A stretch of DNA of 36,472 nucleotides, taken from NCBI GenBank assembly GCA_902770635.1, contig CACXTX010000014.1, forward strand, positions 1 through 36,472, given 5' to 3'. The DNA comes from an uncultured Prevotellaceae bacterium. GTDB taxonomy: Bacteria > Bacteroidota > Bacteroidia > Bacteroidales > Bacteroidaceae. The stretch's first letter is position 1. The number at the start of each line of letters is the position of its first letter. Position numbers and translations under genes: made by a program. The notes beneath the pieces were generated by a model. It made no database searches. It was not told where the DNA came from and saw nothing but the letters and a program-made list of their open reading frames with translations. Shown one piece after another: positions 7,212 through 15,470 of the stretch.

Positions 7212-8060
7212 GGAAAGAAAGGGCTGGTATTAGAAGGTGGCGCCATGCGTGGACTGTGGACGGCTGGCGTGACAGATGTGATGATGGAACATGACATCTG
7301 GCCTGACGGACTCATTGGCGTATCGGCGGGTGCGGCATTCGGTTGCAACTATAAGTCGCGCCAGATAGGTCGTGCCATCCGCTATAACACCCGTTTTGCC
7401 AAGGATGCCAGGTACAGTGGCATGAGGTCATTGTTGCTTTCTGGCGACTACTTCAATGCGAAGTTTGGCTATCACGTGGTGCCCTACCAGTACGACATCT
7501 TTGACACTCATGCTTTTGAAGAGAACCCTTTGGAATTCACCGTGGTGTGTACCGATGTGGAAACAGGAAAACCCGTATATCACAAGATGGACCACGTAGA
7601 TTATAACGAGTTGGAGTGGTTGCGTGCCTCTGCATCCATGCCGCTGGCTTCGAAGGTGGTGAAAGTACAGGGGCACAAGCTACTGGACGGAGGTGTGGCT
7701 GATTCCATACCGCTACAGTATTATGAAAGCATCGGATATAAAAAGAATGTGGTCATTCTGACGCAACCGTTAGGTTACCAGAAAGAGCACAACAAGCTGA
7801 TGCCGCTGATGCGCCTTGCACTACATCGCTACCCCCACTTCCTAAAGGCTCTGGACGAACGCCACCATATGTACAACTACCAACTGGAATATGTGGCGAA
7901 TGCAGAGCGACTGGGGCGTTGTCTGGTCATCCGTCCTGACGAGAAGATACCTATCGGACACATCTCGCACGATGCACAGCAGATGCAACTTGTCTATGAA
8001 ATGGGGCGTAAGGTGGGCAAACGCTACATGGAGCGCATCAAAGCCTTTTATAATGCATAA
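7203..8060 (+). CDS. Patatin-like phospholipase (RssA-like)
   Basis: A 285-residue patatin-family esterase. EGGAMRG near residue 10 forms the oxyanion hole, GVSAG (about residues 40-44) holds the nucleophilic serine and DGGVADS carries the catalytic aspartate. Bacterial members hydrolyse acyl esters of phospholipids or lysophospholipids; the substrate here is unknown. There is no signal peptide. I chose the ATG at 7203, because the longer frame from a TTG at 7182 only translates the 7-bp tandem repeat. The stop lies in the next heptamer array. It may be co-transcribed with carB and trmD. Confidence 0.88.
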   Translation: MVNGKKGLVLEGGAMRGLWTAGVTDVMMEHDIWPDGLIGVSAGAAFGCNYKSRQIGRAIRYNTRFAKDARYSGMRSLLLSGDYFNAKFGYHVVPYQYDIFDTHAFEENPLEFTVVCTDVETGKPVYHKMDHVDYNELEWLRASASMPLASKVVKVQGHKLLDGGVADSIPLQYYESIGYKKNVVILTQPLGYQKEHNKLMPLMRLALHRYPHFLKALDERHHMYNYQLEYVANAERLGRCLVIRPDEKIPIGHISHDAQQMQLVYEMGRKVGKRYMERIKAFYNA

Positions 8061-8091
8061 TTCATAATGCATAATGCATAATTCATAATTG
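8050..8091. repeat. 7-bp tandem repeat, 6 units, before trmD
   Basis: Six heptamers of the form ataatgc or ataattc/g run from the last patatin codons, including its stop, to two bases before the trmD ATG. Confidence 0.9.
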
Positions 8092-8093
8092 AA

Positions 8094-8792
8094 ATGAGAA
8101 TAGACATCATCACCGTACTGCCCGAAATGCTGGAGGGCTTTGTACACGAATCGATACTGGCACGAGCCGAGAAAAAAGGACTGGCGGAGATACGCCTCCA
8201 TAACCTGCGCGACTATACGCTAGACAAATGGCGCCGTGTGGACGACTACCCCTATGGAGGCTCGGCAGGCATGGTGATGCAATGTGAGCCCATAGACCGT
8301 TGTATCACGGCGCTGAAGGCAGAGCGCGACTACGACGAGGTGATCTTTACGTCGCCCGATGGGGAGCGCTTCGACCAGCACATGGCGAACGAACTGTCGT
8401 TGAAGGGTAACCTGATTATCCTGGCAGGTCACTATAAGGGTATTGACCAGCGGGTGCGCGACCATCTGATTACCAAGGAGATATCCATTGGCGACTTTGT
8501 GCTGACGGGTGGTGAACTGGTGGCTGCCATGATAGCCGATGCCATTGTGCGCGTGGTACCAGGAGTCATCGGAGACGAACAGAGTGCCCTATCGGACTGT
8601 TTCCAAGACGACCTGCTAGCAGCACCCATCTATACTCGTCCTGCCGACTATAAAGGTTGGAAGGTTCCCGACATCCTGCTCAGCGGCAACGAGGCTAAGG
8701 TCAGGGAGTGGGAACTGGAACAGGCTATGGAGCGCACCCGTAAGTTGCGTCCTGACCTGTTGAAAGATGAAGAAAATGAGATAATGAGATAA
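8094..8792 (+). CDS. trmD: tRNA (guanine37-N1)-methyltransferase
   Basis: TrmD methylates N1 of G37 next to the anticodon using S-adenosylmethionine and prevents +1 frameshifting. The 232-residue protein starts [13 protein letters not shown], typical of the family. It contains [36 protein letters not shown] and [11 protein letters not shown], which form the SPOUT trefoil knot and tRNA-binding surface. The C-terminal helical domain carries the usual [18 protein letters not shown] stretch. The gene is complete and follows the patatin gene across a heptamer repeat; the next gene starts 16 bases after its stop. Confidence 0.97.
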   Translation: MRIDIITVLPEMLEGFVHESILARAEKKGLAEIRLHNLRDYTLDKWRRVDDYPYGGSAGMVMQCEPIDRCITALKAERDYDEVIFTSPDGERFDQHMANELSLKGNLIILAGHYKGIDQRVRDHLITKEISIGDFVLTGGELVAAMIADAIVRVVPGVIGDEQSALSDCFQDDLLAAPIYTRPADYKGWKVPDILLSGNEAKVREWELEQAMERTRKLRPDLLKDEENEIMR

Positions 8793-8808
8793 TAACAATA
8801 TAAAAAAC

Positions 8809-10200
8809 ATGTTTACAAAAGAGACTTATATACGGCGACGTTCCGAACTGAAAAAACTGGTAAGAAAAGGAGTAATTGTGCTCTTTGGCAACAACGAAGC
8901 TCCTTGCAACTACCCTGCCAACTGCTACGCTCCTATGCGTCAGGATTCCACTTTCCTCTATTATTTCGGACAGCATCGTGACGGACTGGTGGGTGTCATT
9001 GACATCGACAACGACGAAGAATGGATGTTCGGTGATGATATCGATGTGGAGGATATCGTATGGATGGGCTTCACACCTTCTGTAGCAGATCTGGCTGCTG
9101 AGGTAGGCATCAGCAAGACTGCCCCGATGTCACAGCTTACTTCCTACATCTCACATCAGACATCAAACATCCACTTCCTGCCCCCATATCGTTTCGACAC
9201 AAAGATTCAGATTATGGACCTGTTGGGCATTCATCCGTCAAAACAGAAGGAGGCAGCATCAGTCACTCTAATTCAAGCAGTTGTAAAGATGCGCTCTACC
9301 AAAGAAGCACAAGAAATAGAAGCTATTGACCGTGCTTGTGATGTGGGTTATGCCATGCATACCACTGCCCAATTACTGATTAAACCAGGAGTGACAGAAC
9401 GCTTCATTGGCGGACAAGTTGATGGTATTGCCCGTTCGTTGGCTGACCAAGTAAGCTTTGCTACCATTTTCAGTCAACATGGTGAGATTATGCACGGCAA
9501 TCCATCGGCAAACAAACTGGAGGATGGGAGACTGGTGTTGTGTGATGCCGGCTGCGAACTGGACGACTACTGTTCCGACCATACCCGCACGATGCCTGTC
9601 AATGGCAAGTTCTCCCAGCGTCAGCTGGAAATCTACAGCATCGTGGAAGCATGTCACGACTACGTGTTAGAAGTTGCCAAACCCGGTGTGAAATATTTTG
9701 ACGTACACATGGCCGTTTGTCGGATGATGACGGAACGTCTGAAGGAGCTGGGACTGATGAAGGGAGATACAGAAGAGGCTGTAAGAGCCGGTGCCCATGC
9801 CATGTTCCTGCCTCACGGACTGGGACACATGATGGGTATGGACGTTCACGACATGGAAGGACTGGGACAGATTCATGTAGGCTTTGACGAGGAGACACGT
9901 CCCAATCTGGAACAGTTTGGTACCAATTGCCTGCGTATGGGTCGCAGGCTACAGGAAGGCTTCGTCGTTACTGACGAGCCAGGCATCTACTTTATCCCAG
10001 CTCTCATTGACGAATGGAAGGCATCAGGACACTGCAAGGAGTTCTTGAACTTCGACAGAATCGAGACCTATAAGGACTTTGGTGGCATCCGTATTGAGGA
10101 TGATGTGCTGATTACCAAGGACGGTTGCCGATTCCTGGGTGCTAAGCGCATCCCTTATCATCCTACAGAACTGGAAGAATTTATGAACAACAATCAATAA
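8809..10200 (+). CDS. M24 family Xaa-Pro aminopeptidase-like enzyme
   Basis: A 463-residue cytosolic metallopeptidase with an N-terminal creatinase/aminopeptidase P domain (about 1-160) and a C-terminal pita-bread domain. All five dinuclear metal ligands are present: D246 (CDAGCELDD), D257 (SDHTRT), H336 (LPHGLGH), E390 (TDEPG) and E430 (RIEDD). The family removes N-terminal residues before proline. It is intact, follows trmD by 16 bases, and is followed after 13 bases by another peptidase, so the two probably act together in peptide turnover. Confidence 0.92.
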   Translation: MFTKETYIRRRSELKKLVRKGVIVLFGNNEAPCNYPANCYAPMRQDSTFLYYFGQHRDGLVGVIDIDNDEEWMFGDDIDVEDIVWMGFTPSVADLAAEVGISKTAPMSQLTSYISHQTSNIHFLPPYRFDTKIQIMDLLGIHPSKQKEAASVTLIQAVVKMRSTKEAQEIEAIDRACDVGYAMHTTAQLLIKPGVTERFIGGQVDGIARSLADQVSFATIFSQHGEIMHGNPSANKLEDGRLVLCDAGCELDDYCSDHTRTMPVNGKFSQRQLEIYSIVEACHDYVLEVAKPGVKYFDVHMAVCRMMTERLKELGLMKGDTEEAVRAGAHAMFLPHGLGHMMGMDVHDMEGLGQIHVGFDEETRPNLEQFGTNCLRMGRRLQEGFVVTDEPGIYFIPALIDEWKASGHCKEFLNFDRIETYKDFGGIRIEDDVLITKDGCRFLGAKRIPYHPTELEEFMNNNQ

Positions 10201-10213
10201 ATCAATGTAAACA

Positions 10214-11419
10214 ATGAAAAAGCTAATGACTCTCGCCCTGCTGGCCCTTGTGGCAGTAGGCACACAGGCTGCCAAAAAGAAGGCACCTGCCAAGAATGAC
10301 AACAAACCTGTTTTTACAATTGTCAAGGAGAACCCTATCACCACGATTAAGGACCAGAACCGCTCGGGTACGTGCTGGGACTACTCTACCCTCTCCTTCT
10401 TTGAAGCAGAGATTCTAAAGGCTACAGGCAAGAAGTACACCCTCTGTGAGGCTTTCGTAGCTAACAAGACCTATATGGAGCGTGCCATCCAGGTGGTTCG
10501 CTATCATGGTGACTGCCAGTTTGCACAGGGAGGAAGTTCTGAGGACGTGCTTCACACTTTGAAGACACACGGCATCTGCCCTATCGAAGCAATGCCTTTC
10601 CCTGGCTCACTCTATGGTGACTCCTTGAACAACTTCAACGAGTTCTTCGGTGTGCTGGAGCCATACGTAGCTGCTATTGCCAAGAGCGATGCCAAGAAAA
10701 TCAGCAAGGCTTGGAAGACTGGTATGCAAGGCATCCTCGACGCTTACCTGGGCAAGTGTCCTGAGAAGTTCACCTATGAGGGCAAGGAATATACACCGAA
10801 AAGCTTCATGGCTTCTCTGGGCATCAATCTCGACGACTATGTGAGCATCACCAGCTATACCCACCATCCTTTCTATACAGCCTTTGCCGTAGAGGTACAG
10901 GACAACTGGCGCTTCCCACTCTCTTACAATGTGCCCATGGACGAGATGATGCAGATTATCGACAATGCTGTGAAGAATGGCTATACCGTAGCCTGGGGCG
11001 GTGACGTCAGTGAGGCTGGCTTCACTCGCAAGGGACTAGCTTATGCAGTAGATGACAAAAAGACACAGAGTCTGCAAGGCAGCGACATGGCTAAATGGCT
11101 GAAGATGACTGCAGCCAAGAAGCGCGACATCATCGACTCGCTGGGTTGCACCGTTCCAGAAATCGTTCCAACGCAGGAGATGCGCCAGGAGCGCTTCGAC
11201 AACTGGGAACTGACCGACGATCACGGCATGCACATCTTCGGTATTGCCAAAGACCAGAACGGAAAGGAGTATTACATGGTACAGAACTCGTGGGGTGAGA
11301 CCGGCGACTACAAGGGAATCTGGTATATGACCAAGGCCTTCATCGCCGCTAACACAATGGACTTCCTCATCAACAAGAATGCCATACCAGCTGAGATTCG
11401 CAAGAAACTTGGACTGTAA
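10214..11419 (+). CDS. Exported C1 peptidase (bleomycin hydrolase/aminopeptidase C type)
   Basis: A 401-residue papain-fold cysteine peptidase of the C1B group. Residues 1-19 form a signal peptide (MKKLMTLALLALVAVGTQA), so the protein acts in the periplasm or outside, unlike the cytosolic PepC of Firmicutes. The catalytic triad is visible: C54 in RSGTCWDYS, H337 in DDHGMHIFG and N358 in QNSWGE. Family members are self-compartmentalising aminopeptidases or oligopeptidases. The gene ends with a strong intrinsic terminator, closing the unit that starts upstream with carB or trmD. Confidence 0.92.
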   Translation: MKKLMTLALLALVAVGTQAAKKKAPAKNDNKPVFTIVKENPITTIKDQNRSGTCWDYSTLSFFEAEILKATGKKYTLCEAFVANKTYMERAIQVVRYHGDCQFAQGGSSEDVLHTLKTHGICPIEAMPFPGSLYGDSLNNFNEFFGVLEPYVAAIAKSDAKKISKAWKTGMQGILDAYLGKCPEKFTYEGKEYTPKSFMASLGINLDDYVSITSYTHHPFYTAFAVEVQDNWRFPLSYNVPMDEMMQIIDNAVKNGYTVAWGGDVSEAGFTRKGLAYAVDDKKTQSLQGSDMAKWLKMTAAKKRDIIDSLGCTVPEIVPTQEMRQERFDNWELTDDHGMHIFGIAKDQNGKEYYMVQNSWGETGDYKGIWYMTKAFIAANTMDFLINKNAIPAEIRKKLGL

Positions 11420-11425
11420 ACCCAT

Positions 11426-11468
11426 GAAAGGGATGTGCCCATGAGCACGTCCCTTTCTATCCTTTTTA
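11426..11468 (+). terminator. Intrinsic terminator after the C1 peptidase
   Basis: A 13-bp stem with one G-U (arm GAAAGGGATGTGC and its partner ending at 11457) and a 6-nt loop, followed by TATCCTTTTTA. Confidence 0.85.
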
Positions 11469-11485
11469 CCTAAAACAAACTACTT

Positions 11486-12181
11486 ATGACAAAGCTATGG
11501 AAAAATGACGAAGAGCTGTTCAGCATAGCCCGTCAAGAACTGTTTACCGCCCTTGTTGGCGATGTTCTCGACAAGATGGGTTATCTGCACCAATTCCTTC
11601 CTCCACATATCAAACCTTTGAGACAAGACATGGTGGTGATTGGACGAGCTATGCCCGTTCTGGAAGCTGATGTCTTTGCAGAACGCCAACAAGACACCCA
11701 ACTGGAAGTGATGCGCAAGCCTTTTGGTATCATGTTTGAGGCCTTAGACCAACTGAAGCCTGGCGAGGTGTATATTTGTAGTGGCTCGTCGCCTCGCTAT
11801 GCACTATGGGGCGGCCTGATGAGCACACGGGCCATCGCCATTGGAGCTGCAGGTGCCGTAGTTGATGGTTTTTCACGAGACACCAATGAGATTCTGCGCC
11901 TCAACTTCCCCACCTTCTCACAAGGCACCTATGCACAAGACCAAGGGCCTCGGGGAAAAGTGATAGACTATCGTGTACCCATTGAGTTTGGAGGTATTCC
12001 CGTACACCCCGGCGACATTGTATTTGGCGACCTTGACGGCGTTATCATTATACCGAGGGAGACGGAAGAAGAAGCCTTTGCTGGTGCTATCGAGAAAGCT
12101 CGTGGCGAGAAACAGGTAAAGCAGGCTTTGGAACAGGGTATGAGTACAGTAGAAGCCTTTTCCAAATTTGGAATCATGTAA
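11486..12181 (+). CDS. RraA-family protein, likely class II oxo-acid aldolase
   Basis: A 231-residue member of the RraA / HMG-CHA aldolase family. The paired catalytic Arg-Asp is present as R131-D132 in VDGFSRDTNEI, and the substrate loop region GSSPRYALWGGLMSTRA and the C-terminal GDLDGVIIIP are intact. These are features of family members that cleave 4-hydroxy-2-oxo acids to pyruvate plus an aldehyde or keto acid. Because it heads a run of sugar-acid enzymes, aldol cleavage is more likely than RNase E inhibition. It begins 17 bases after a terminator tail with no clear promoter between, so its promoter may be unusual or transcription may read through. Confidence 0.8.
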   Translation: MTKLWKNDEELFSIARQELFTALVGDVLDKMGYLHQFLPPHIKPLRQDMVVIGRAMPVLEADVFAERQQDTQLEVMRKPFGIMFEALDQLKPGEVYICSGSSPRYALWGGLMSTRAIAIGAAGAVVDGFSRDTNEILRLNFPTFSQGTYAQDQGPRGKVIDYRVPIEFGGIPVHPGDIVFGDLDGVIIIPRETEEEAFAGAIEKARGEKQVKQALEQGMSTVEAFSKFGIM

Positions 12182-12189
12182 AACCTTTT

Positions 12190-12213
12190 CAATTTGACGA
12201 TTTGACAATTTAC
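12190..12213. repeat. Short 8-bp near-tandem repeat between RraA and SDR genes
   Basis: Three units of the type c(a/g)attt(g/a)(a/c) lie in the 39-base gap just before the SDR start. It resembles the heptamer junction repeats but with period eight. Confidence 0.55.
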
Positions 12214-12220
12214 TATTGAC

Positions 12221-12964
12221 ATGAAAGCATTTAGAATTGACGGACAGAAAGCCGTCGTTACAGGTGGTGGCAGCGGACTGGGTCTGGGCATCGCCAAAGT
12301 ATTTGTAGAGGCCGGAGCCGAAGTAATCATCGTTGGACGTAATGAAGAGAAACTACAGGCAGCTCAACAGCAGTTGGGCGAGAAATGCAGTTATCGTGCC
12401 TTCGATGTGACCAAAATAGACGAGATTCCTGCTTTGGTTCAGGAGATTGGTGCTGTCGATATCCTAGTGAACTGCGCTGGCATACATCTAAAAAAATGGG
12501 CTTTGGATGTTACTGACAAGGAGTTTCTGGACGTATTAAACGTCCATGTGATGAGCGTTTTTGCACTGAGTCGTGAGTTTGCTAAACTGATGGTAGAACG
12601 TTGCAAAGGGCACATCATCCTCATCAGTTCCATGTCAGCCATTATGGGCATGGAACAAATTGTGGCTTACACCACTGCAAAAAGTGCTATTCTAGGATTG
12701 CAGCGCAGTCTGGTGGCAGAACTGTCACCCAAGGGTATCCGCATCAACACCATTGCTCCAGGATGGATTGACACGCCAATGTTCCATAAAGCAACGGATA
12801 CAGACCCACAGCGAAAGGCCAACATCCTGCGTCGCATCCCCATGAAGACCTTCGGACAGCCAGAGGATATCGGCTATGCAGCCCTCTATCTCTCCTCACC
12901 AGCAGGCAGCTATGTGGACGGTGTTTTCCTTCCTGTCGATGCTGGTGCTTCTGAAGCATTCTGA
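12221..12964 (+). CDS. SDR-family sugar-acid dehydrogenase
   Basis: A 247-residue classical short-chain dehydrogenase. The nucleotide motif is TGGGSGLG (about 15-22), followed by NCAG, the catalytic Ser in ISSMSA and YTTAK with the Tyr-Lys pair; the C-terminal PVDAG is typical. NAD versus NADP use is unclear. Homologues of this size are gluconate 5-dehydrogenase, KduD, and the 2-keto-3-deoxy-fuconate/rhamnonate dehydrogenases, so it probably oxidises a keto-deoxy acid made by the neighbouring dehydratases. The transporter gene follows after 54 bases. Confidence 0.88.
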   Translation: MKAFRIDGQKAVVTGGGSGLGLGIAKVFVEAGAEVIIVGRNEEKLQAAQQQLGEKCSYRAFDVTKIDEIPALVQEIGAVDILVNCAGIHLKKWALDVTDKEFLDVLNVHVMSVFALSREFAKLMVERCKGHIILISSMSAIMGMEQIVAYTTAKSAILGLQRSLVAELSPKGIRINTIAPGWIDTPMFHKATDTDPQRKANILRRIPMKTFGQPEDIGYAALYLSSPAGSYVDGVFLPVDAGASEAF

Positions 12965-13018
12965 TAAAAAAGAAACCGAGACACCAGTTAAACTAATAGA
13001 CCCAAAGACTAAAAAACG

Positions 13019-14284
13019 ATGAAGTCAACAAACGTCAGATGGACGGTGGTGGCACTCATATTCTTTGCCACAACTATCAATTACATCGATCGTCAAGTCA
13101 TAGGATTGCTCAAACCTTTCATTCAAGGCGACCTGGGATGGACGGAGGCTGACTATGGCTATATCGTCACCGCCTTCCAGATAGCCTATGGTATCGGTAT
13201 GTTGGTAGGCGGACGCATGTTGGACTATTTAGGTAGCAAGAAGGGCTACTCCATTGCCATCATTGTGTGGAGCATTGGTGCCCTCTTGCATGCCACAGTC
13301 CGTTCCGTCACAGGATTTGGTGCTGCACGTGCCATTCTGGGACTGGGAGAAGCAGGCAACTTCCCTGCCGCAGTGAAAGTCATAGCTGAATGGTTTCCCA
13401 AACGTGACCGTGCCTTTGCTACAGGCATGTTTAATTCCGGAACCACCATTGGAGCCATCATCGCTCCCATTATTGTGACGGCCATTACGCTGCAATGGGG
13501 ATGGCGATGGGCTTTCATCGTCACAGGCCTCTTGGGATTCTTCTGGGTGATTTTCTGGTGGCTGTTATACCATTCACCAGAGAAAGACCCTAGGGTGAAT
13601 ACAGCTGAATTGGAATATATTCATTCCGATGACAGCCTAGAGAACTCAGAAAATCCTGAGAAAAAAGAAATTAGCTGGCGACAGTTGTTTCAACATCGTC
13701 AGACCTATGCTATACTCTTCTCGCGCTTTGTCACAGACTGGGTGTGGTGGTTTTTCCTGTTCTGGACTCCAGACTTTCTAAACAAGACGCATGGTGTGGA
13801 CCTGAAATCCACCGTACTACCCCTCATCATCATTTATACCATGTCGAGCATTGGAGGCATCTATGGCGGACATGTCTCCTCGCAGTTTATCAGATTCGGA
13901 CGCTCAATCGATTTTGCCCGCAAGACTACAATCCTGCTGTTTGCATTGCTGGTGTTGCCCCTGAATGCCGTACCTTATATCCATAATATATGGATTGTAG
14001 TATTGATTATCGGACTGGCAACCAGTACTCATCAGGCATGGGCTTCCAACATCTTCACCATTGTGTCCGATGTATATCCCAAGCAGATGGTGGGTTCTAT
14101 GACAGGTATCAGCAGTGTAGGTGGTGCCGTTGGCGGTGCGTTGGCTTCCTCTTTCGTAGGACTTGTCCTCGAATGGACAGGCAACTATGCCGTTATTTTC
14201 ATGATTGCCAGTTGCATGTATCTGCTGGCATGGCTCACGCTTAGGTTGTTTGTTCCCATTCGACAGATTCAATTCAAATCGTAA
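13019..14284 (+). CDS. MFS sugar-acid transporter (ExuT/ACS type)
   Basis: A 421-residue inner-membrane permease with about 12 transmembrane helices, of the anion:cation symporter branch of the major facilitator superfamily. Family features are NYIDRQVIGLL in helix 1, GGRMLDYLGSKKGY in loop 2-3, and RAILGLGEAGNFPAAVKVIAEW in helices 4-5. Known relatives bring in hexuronates (ExuT), glucarate/galactarate or galactonate with protons. It is the only transporter in locus A and should define its substrate as a small acid sugar. It lies between dehydrogenase and dehydratase genes with short gaps. Confidence 0.9.
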   Translation: MKSTNVRWTVVALIFFATTINYIDRQVIGLLKPFIQGDLGWTEADYGYIVTAFQIAYGIGMLVGGRMLDYLGSKKGYSIAIIVWSIGALLHATVRSVTGFGAARAILGLGEAGNFPAAVKVIAEWFPKRDRAFATGMFNSGTTIGAIIAPIIVTAITLQWGWRWAFIVTGLLGFFWVIFWWLLYHSPEKDPRVNTAELEYIHSDDSLENSENPEKKEISWRQLFQHRQTYAILFSRFVTDWVWWFFLFWTPDFLNKTHGVDLKSTVLPLIIIYTMSSIGGIYGGHVSSQFIRFGRSIDFARKTTILLFALLVLPLNAVPYIHNIWIVVLIIGLATSTHQAWASNIFTIVSDVYPKQMVGSMTGISSVGGAVGGALASSFVGLVLEWTGNYAVIFMIASCMYLLAWLTLRLFVPIRQIQFKS

Positions 14285-14310
14285 CCCTATATATCATAAC
14301 AATAAAAAAT

Positions 14311-15429
14311 ATGATTATTCAGAAAATCGAAACATGGTGGGTTCGTCGTAACAAATGCCTCTTCGACGATAAACGCAAGGGAAAGAGTGCCATGGACTGG
14401 GACGTCCTGGTACTGAAGTTGACTACCGACAATGGAATAGAGGGCATTGCGACTGCACTAGCAGCCCGTTCTGGTAATGTGACCGAGGCCTATATACACG
14501 ACAACATTGCACCTGTCGTGCTAGGGCGTTCCCCCTACGACCGTGAGAAGATATGGCATGAGTTGTGGAACATAGACCGTCACCTCACGTTCTTCCCCGT
14601 TTATCTGCCTGGTCCTATCGATGTGGCTCTTTGGGACATCTGTTCCAAAGCTGCCGGTCTACCGCTATATCAGTATATTGGTGCCTACCGAGAACACTTA
14701 CCCGTTTATGCCAGTGGTCTCTTCCACACCTCTGAACAAGAGTACATTGACGAGGCAATCTATTATCAGCAGCGAGGCATCAAGTGCTATAAGGTACACC
14801 CCTGCGGACCTGTAGAGGCAGACATGCGTATCCATGAGAACCTCCGTAAAGCCGTAGGTGACGACTTCGGACTGATGAGTGACCCCGTAGCAGAATACAC
14901 CCTTGACGAAGCCATACGCGTAGGCCGTCAGTTAGAGCGTCTGAACTACATCTGGTTAGAAGAGCCTTTCCGCGACTTTGAGCTGTACAAGTACAGCCAG
15001 CTTTGCGAAGCCCTCGATATACCCATTGCGGCCACAGAAACCACTCGTGGTTGCCATTGGGGAGTTGCCCAGGTCATCAATCAGAAGGCTGCTGACATCG
15101 TACGAGCTGACGTTTCGTGGAAGTGTGGCATAACAGGTACATTGAAAATTGCCCATTTAGCAGAAAGCTTTGGCATGAATTGCGAGGTGCATACCACTAC
15201 CATGAACTATATGGATATTGTCAACCTCCATGTGTCATGTGCTATCCGCAACTGTAAATGGTTTGAGTATTTCGTTCCTGAAGAGGATTTCCAGTTCCCC
15301 ATGAAGGGAACACTTCCCATCGACACTAACGGTATGATTACCGTTCCCAAGAATCCTGGCGTTGGTGTCGAGCTAGATTGGGACTTGATCCATCATAATT
15401 GCATATCGTATAAGGAATTATCGTTATAA
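14311..15429 (+). CDS. Enolase-superfamily acid-sugar dehydratase (mandelate racemase group)
   Basis: A 372-residue member of the mandelate racemase/muconate lactonising family. The metal ligands D191 (MSDPV), E217 (WLEEPF) and E243 (ATETTRG) are in register. Catalytic candidates are K161 with H163 (YKVHP) on strand 2, and the His-Asp dyad H294 (CEVHTT) with D267 (IVRADVS). That dyad places it in the mandelate racemase subgroup, most members of which dehydrate aldonic or aldaric acids to 2-keto-3-deoxy acids. The strand-2 Lys-x-His replaces the Lys-x-Lys of the archetype. The exact substrate cannot be assigned. It sits between the ExuT-type transporter and a UxaA-type dehydratase. Confidence 0.85.
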   Translation: MIIQKIETWWVRRNKCLFDDKRKGKSAMDWDVLVLKLTTDNGIEGIATALAARSGNVTEAYIHDNIAPVVLGRSPYDREKIWHELWNIDRHLTFFPVYLPGPIDVALWDICSKAAGLPLYQYIGAYREHLPVYASGLFHTSEQEYIDEAIYYQQRGIKCYKVHPCGPVEADMRIHENLRKAVGDDFGLMSDPVAEYTLDEAIRVGRQLERLNYIWLEEPFRDFELYKYSQLCEALDIPIAATETTRGCHWGVAQVINQKAADIVRADVSWKCGITGTLKIAHLAESFGMNCEVHTTTMNYMDIVNLHVSCAIRNCKWFEYFVPEEDFQFPMKGTLPIDTNGMITVPKNPGVGVELDWDLIHHNCISYKELSL

Positions 15430-15470
15430 CGGTGCAACATAACAATGAACGAGGAAAGTATAATAAATAA

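Noticed and set aside
11486-12181. RraA as an RNase E inhibitor
   Set aside because: The catalytic Arg-Asp is present and the neighbours are sugar-acid enzymes, so an aldolase is a better fit.
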